Below, piece after piece: positions 5,135-6,671 of a DNA stretch of 6,671 nt. Source of the stretch: an uncultured Ruminococcus sp. (GTDB lineage: Bacteria > Bacillota > Clostridia > Oscillospirales > Acutalibacteraceae); contig CACYDO010000004.1 of the NCBI GenBank assembly GCA_902773165.1, forward strand, positions 1 through 6,671. Reading direction: 5' to 3'. Under the pieces are notes generated by a model, which searched no databases, was not told the origin of the DNA, and worked only from the letters and a program-made list of their open reading frames with translations. Numbering within the stretch: the first letter of the stretch is position 1; each line of letters begins with the position of its first letter. A program made the translations under genes and the position numbers.

Positions 5135-6671
5135 TTATATGTTATCCTCTATCACCTTTGCAGCTTTTGCGCGCTGTATATTCATATCCCACATCGTCAT
5201 GCTTTCGTATTCCTCGGCAATGTATTTCCGATCACGGAAATATTGGTTGACAGAACGTTCAACATCAGGGTCATCTGAATGAAAATTATCGAATTCCGGC
5301 ACTGCGGAAGCGTCAAGATCATATATCGCTGATTCACCGATCCAGGAAATCTCTCCGCTGCGGTATTTCTCGATATTATACCGGGTGATGAGCGCGTCAA
5401 CAGGCACAAACGACATTGCAATAAGAACCGCTGCCGCCAGGCAGTATCCGATCTTTGTAAATGATATTCTCGTGCGGAACTGCTTTACGATAAGCACCGC
5501 GAACATGATAAAAAGATACGCCATGAATACAGAAGTCTGCACGCGCTTAGGGGTCATTCCGTAAATTTCGATGTACAGAACCATCTTTGCAAGCGCAGTT
5601 GCGATAAGGCAATGCGTAAGCAGAGAGAAAATGACCACAAACATTCTCAGCAGCTTTGGCAGCCGCTTTTTATCCTGCTTTGCAAAAAACATCACAGCGG
5701 AGATCACTGAAAGGTTTATCAGTGACACTGCGCAAAGCTGAAAGAAGCCCTCGCGCGCATATTCCGCATAGGAAAAATCTGGCGCATTCAGAACATTAGC
5801 GGAAAACGCATGGACTATCTGCAATCCCACAAACAGCACATAGATCAGCGTGAGCGGAGTCAGAAACGCCGCGCACATCGACTGCGGAAGTATGTGTGTG
5901 ATCGTATGCGGCAGCTTATCGAGCACATTTTCATTTTTCATCTTATATGCACGGGAATATGCCGCTGAGAAAATGTACATTCCTACCGGCAGCGAAAAAC
6001 CAAATGTAAACAGATTCGCTATAACATATTCGTCCAGCCACTCGGCGATATCGTCCAACGAAAAAGAAAACATACTTCCGAACGACGCGTCTGCCGAGCT
6101 AAGCAGCGCTATAACGGCGATACACACAGGTATGCTCATAATCACGCCGAAAACTGCTGCACTGATCTTTTTCAGATCTGTCTTTTTTGCGCCGTCCGCT
6201 TTTTTCGTGCGCTGAAAAAGGGCGCCGAAAACAGACCCGTATTCATGGAACGGAGAAATGACCGCCCTGAATGCGTTGTGTATGACAGAACGGCTGCCCT
6301 CACGGTAGCTTGCATACGAAAAATATGCGTTTCCCAGAATTATCATCAGCACACACAGCGACGTTACGCTGCCGTTGTCGCAGACGAAAAACGACGGTGA
6401 CAGCAGCAAATTGACAATGAAAATAATAGTCGTTGTGCGGCTTCCCTTCATGCCGAGATTCCGGCAATATGCAAAATTAAAAATACTTACCGCTGATGCC
6501 GTTATCGAAGACATCAGCCCGAAGCCCGTTCCGGCGATAGATTCCATGTATGTTTTCAAGACAATATAACCGAGTATCAGCGCGGCTGCGGCGAAAAATC
6601 TGTCCTGCTTTGAATAAACGCAGGGCGGCTTTTTATTTACACGATACGCCGCCGCATTCTGCGCATTATAC
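5135..6671 (-). CDS. Multi-pass membrane protein, DUF4173-like, 5' end cut by the window
   Basis: The frame is open from the stop at 5135-5137 to the window edge, giving 511 visible residues; the true start lies beyond 6671. The TTG codon at 6557-6559 is in frame but is not the start, because 37 further codons precede it without a stop and include another hydrophobic segment (AAAALILGYIVL). About ten or more membrane helices follow, then a soluble tail of roughly 100 residues. Motifs typical of the DUF4153/DUF4173 group are visible, numbered from the TTG: YAEYAREGFFQLCAVSLINL (264-283), YIEIYGMTPKRV (329-340), and the tail pattern in which IYDLDASAVPEF follows the last helix. The family is widespread in Firmicutes and has no established function. 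Likely neighbours upstream are outside the window. A GC hairpin about 30 bases downstream probably ends the transcript. Confidence 0.82.
   Translation of the reverse strand, partial: YNAQNAAAYRVNKKPPCVYSKQDRFFAAAALILGYIVLKTYMESIAGTGFGLMSSITASAVSIFNFAYCRNLGMKGSRTTTIIFIVNLLLSPSFFVCDNGSVTSLCVLMIILGNAYFSYASYREGSRSVIHNAFRAVISPFHEYGSVFGALFQRTKKADGAKKTDLKKISAAVFGVIMSIPVCIAVIALLSSADASFGSMFSFSLDDIAEWLDEYVIANLFTFGFSLPVGMYIFSAAYSRAYKMKNENVLDKLPHTITHILPQSMCAAFLTPLTLIYVLFVGLQIVHAFSANVLNAPDFSYAEYAREGFFQLCAVSLINLSVISAVMFFAKQDKKRLPKLLRMFVVIFSLLTHCLIATALAKMVLYIEIYGMTPKRVQTSVFMAYLFIMFAVLIVKQFRTRISFTKIGYCLAAAVLIAMSFVPVDALITRYNIEKYRSGEISWIGESAIYDLDASAVPEFDNFHSDDPDVERSVNQYFRDRKYIAEEYESMTMWDMNIQRAKAAKVIEDNI

Noticed and set aside
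4972..5282. Plus-strand frames of 92 and 76 codons across repeat copy 2
   Set aside because: They overlap the end of the DUF4173-like gene and the terminator hairpin, and have no domain or start signal.
6557..6559. TTG as start of the DUF4173-like gene
   Set aside because: The frame stays open for 37 more codons to the edge and encodes a hydrophobic segment, and no ribosome-binding site precedes the TTG.

Overview
The window holds four protein-coding genes, all on the minus strand, so transcription runs from high to low coordinates. In that order they are: a multi-pass membrane protein of the DUF4173 type whose 5' end lies beyond base 6671; a 927-residue membrane-anchored protein with a long disordered repeat region and a C-terminal zinc finger; an EamA/DMT-family transporter; and an alpha/beta hydrolase whose 3' end lies before base 1. 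The coding DNA looks moderate in GC, the Shine-Dalgarno sequences are strong (GGGAGG, GAGGAGG), and a consensus-like sigma-70 (SigA) promoter is present. Together with the protein styles these suggest a Gram-positive Firmicute, most likely a gut clostridial organism of the Ruminococcus/Oscillospiraceae kind. That placement is an inference from style; no marker gene is present.

Layout. Bases 5135-6671 encode the DUF4173-like protein. Bases 4653-5134 are non-coding. From right to left they contain a GC-rich hairpin that probably ends the DUF4173 transcript, two tandem copies of a ~100-bp repeat that carries the 12-bp palindrome ACTAATATTAGT, a decayed stretch with fragments related to that repeat, an AT-rich stretch, and a good promoter (TTGAAA, 17 bp, TATAAT) for the next gene. 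Bases 1869-4652 encode the large repeat and zinc-finger protein, which starts with GTG. A hairpin follows at 1825-1856. The EamA transporter (899-1795) and the hydrolase (<1-872) are separated by 26 bp and probably form a short operon.

How the genes might work together. No pathway links the four. The transporter and hydrolase look like an ordinary two-gene unit with unknown substrates. The large protein has its own promoter and is the most unusual gene. Two N-terminal membrane helices appear to tether about 820 cytoplasmic residues, which include six copies of a Tyr/Pro/His motif, other duplicated short motifs, and a RanBP2-like C-x2-C-x3-N-x6-C-x-C finger at the extreme C terminus. This looks like a membrane-bound scaffold or client-binding protein, but its function is unknown. 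The two items most worth follow-up are this protein and the 100-bp non-coding repeat upstream of its promoter.
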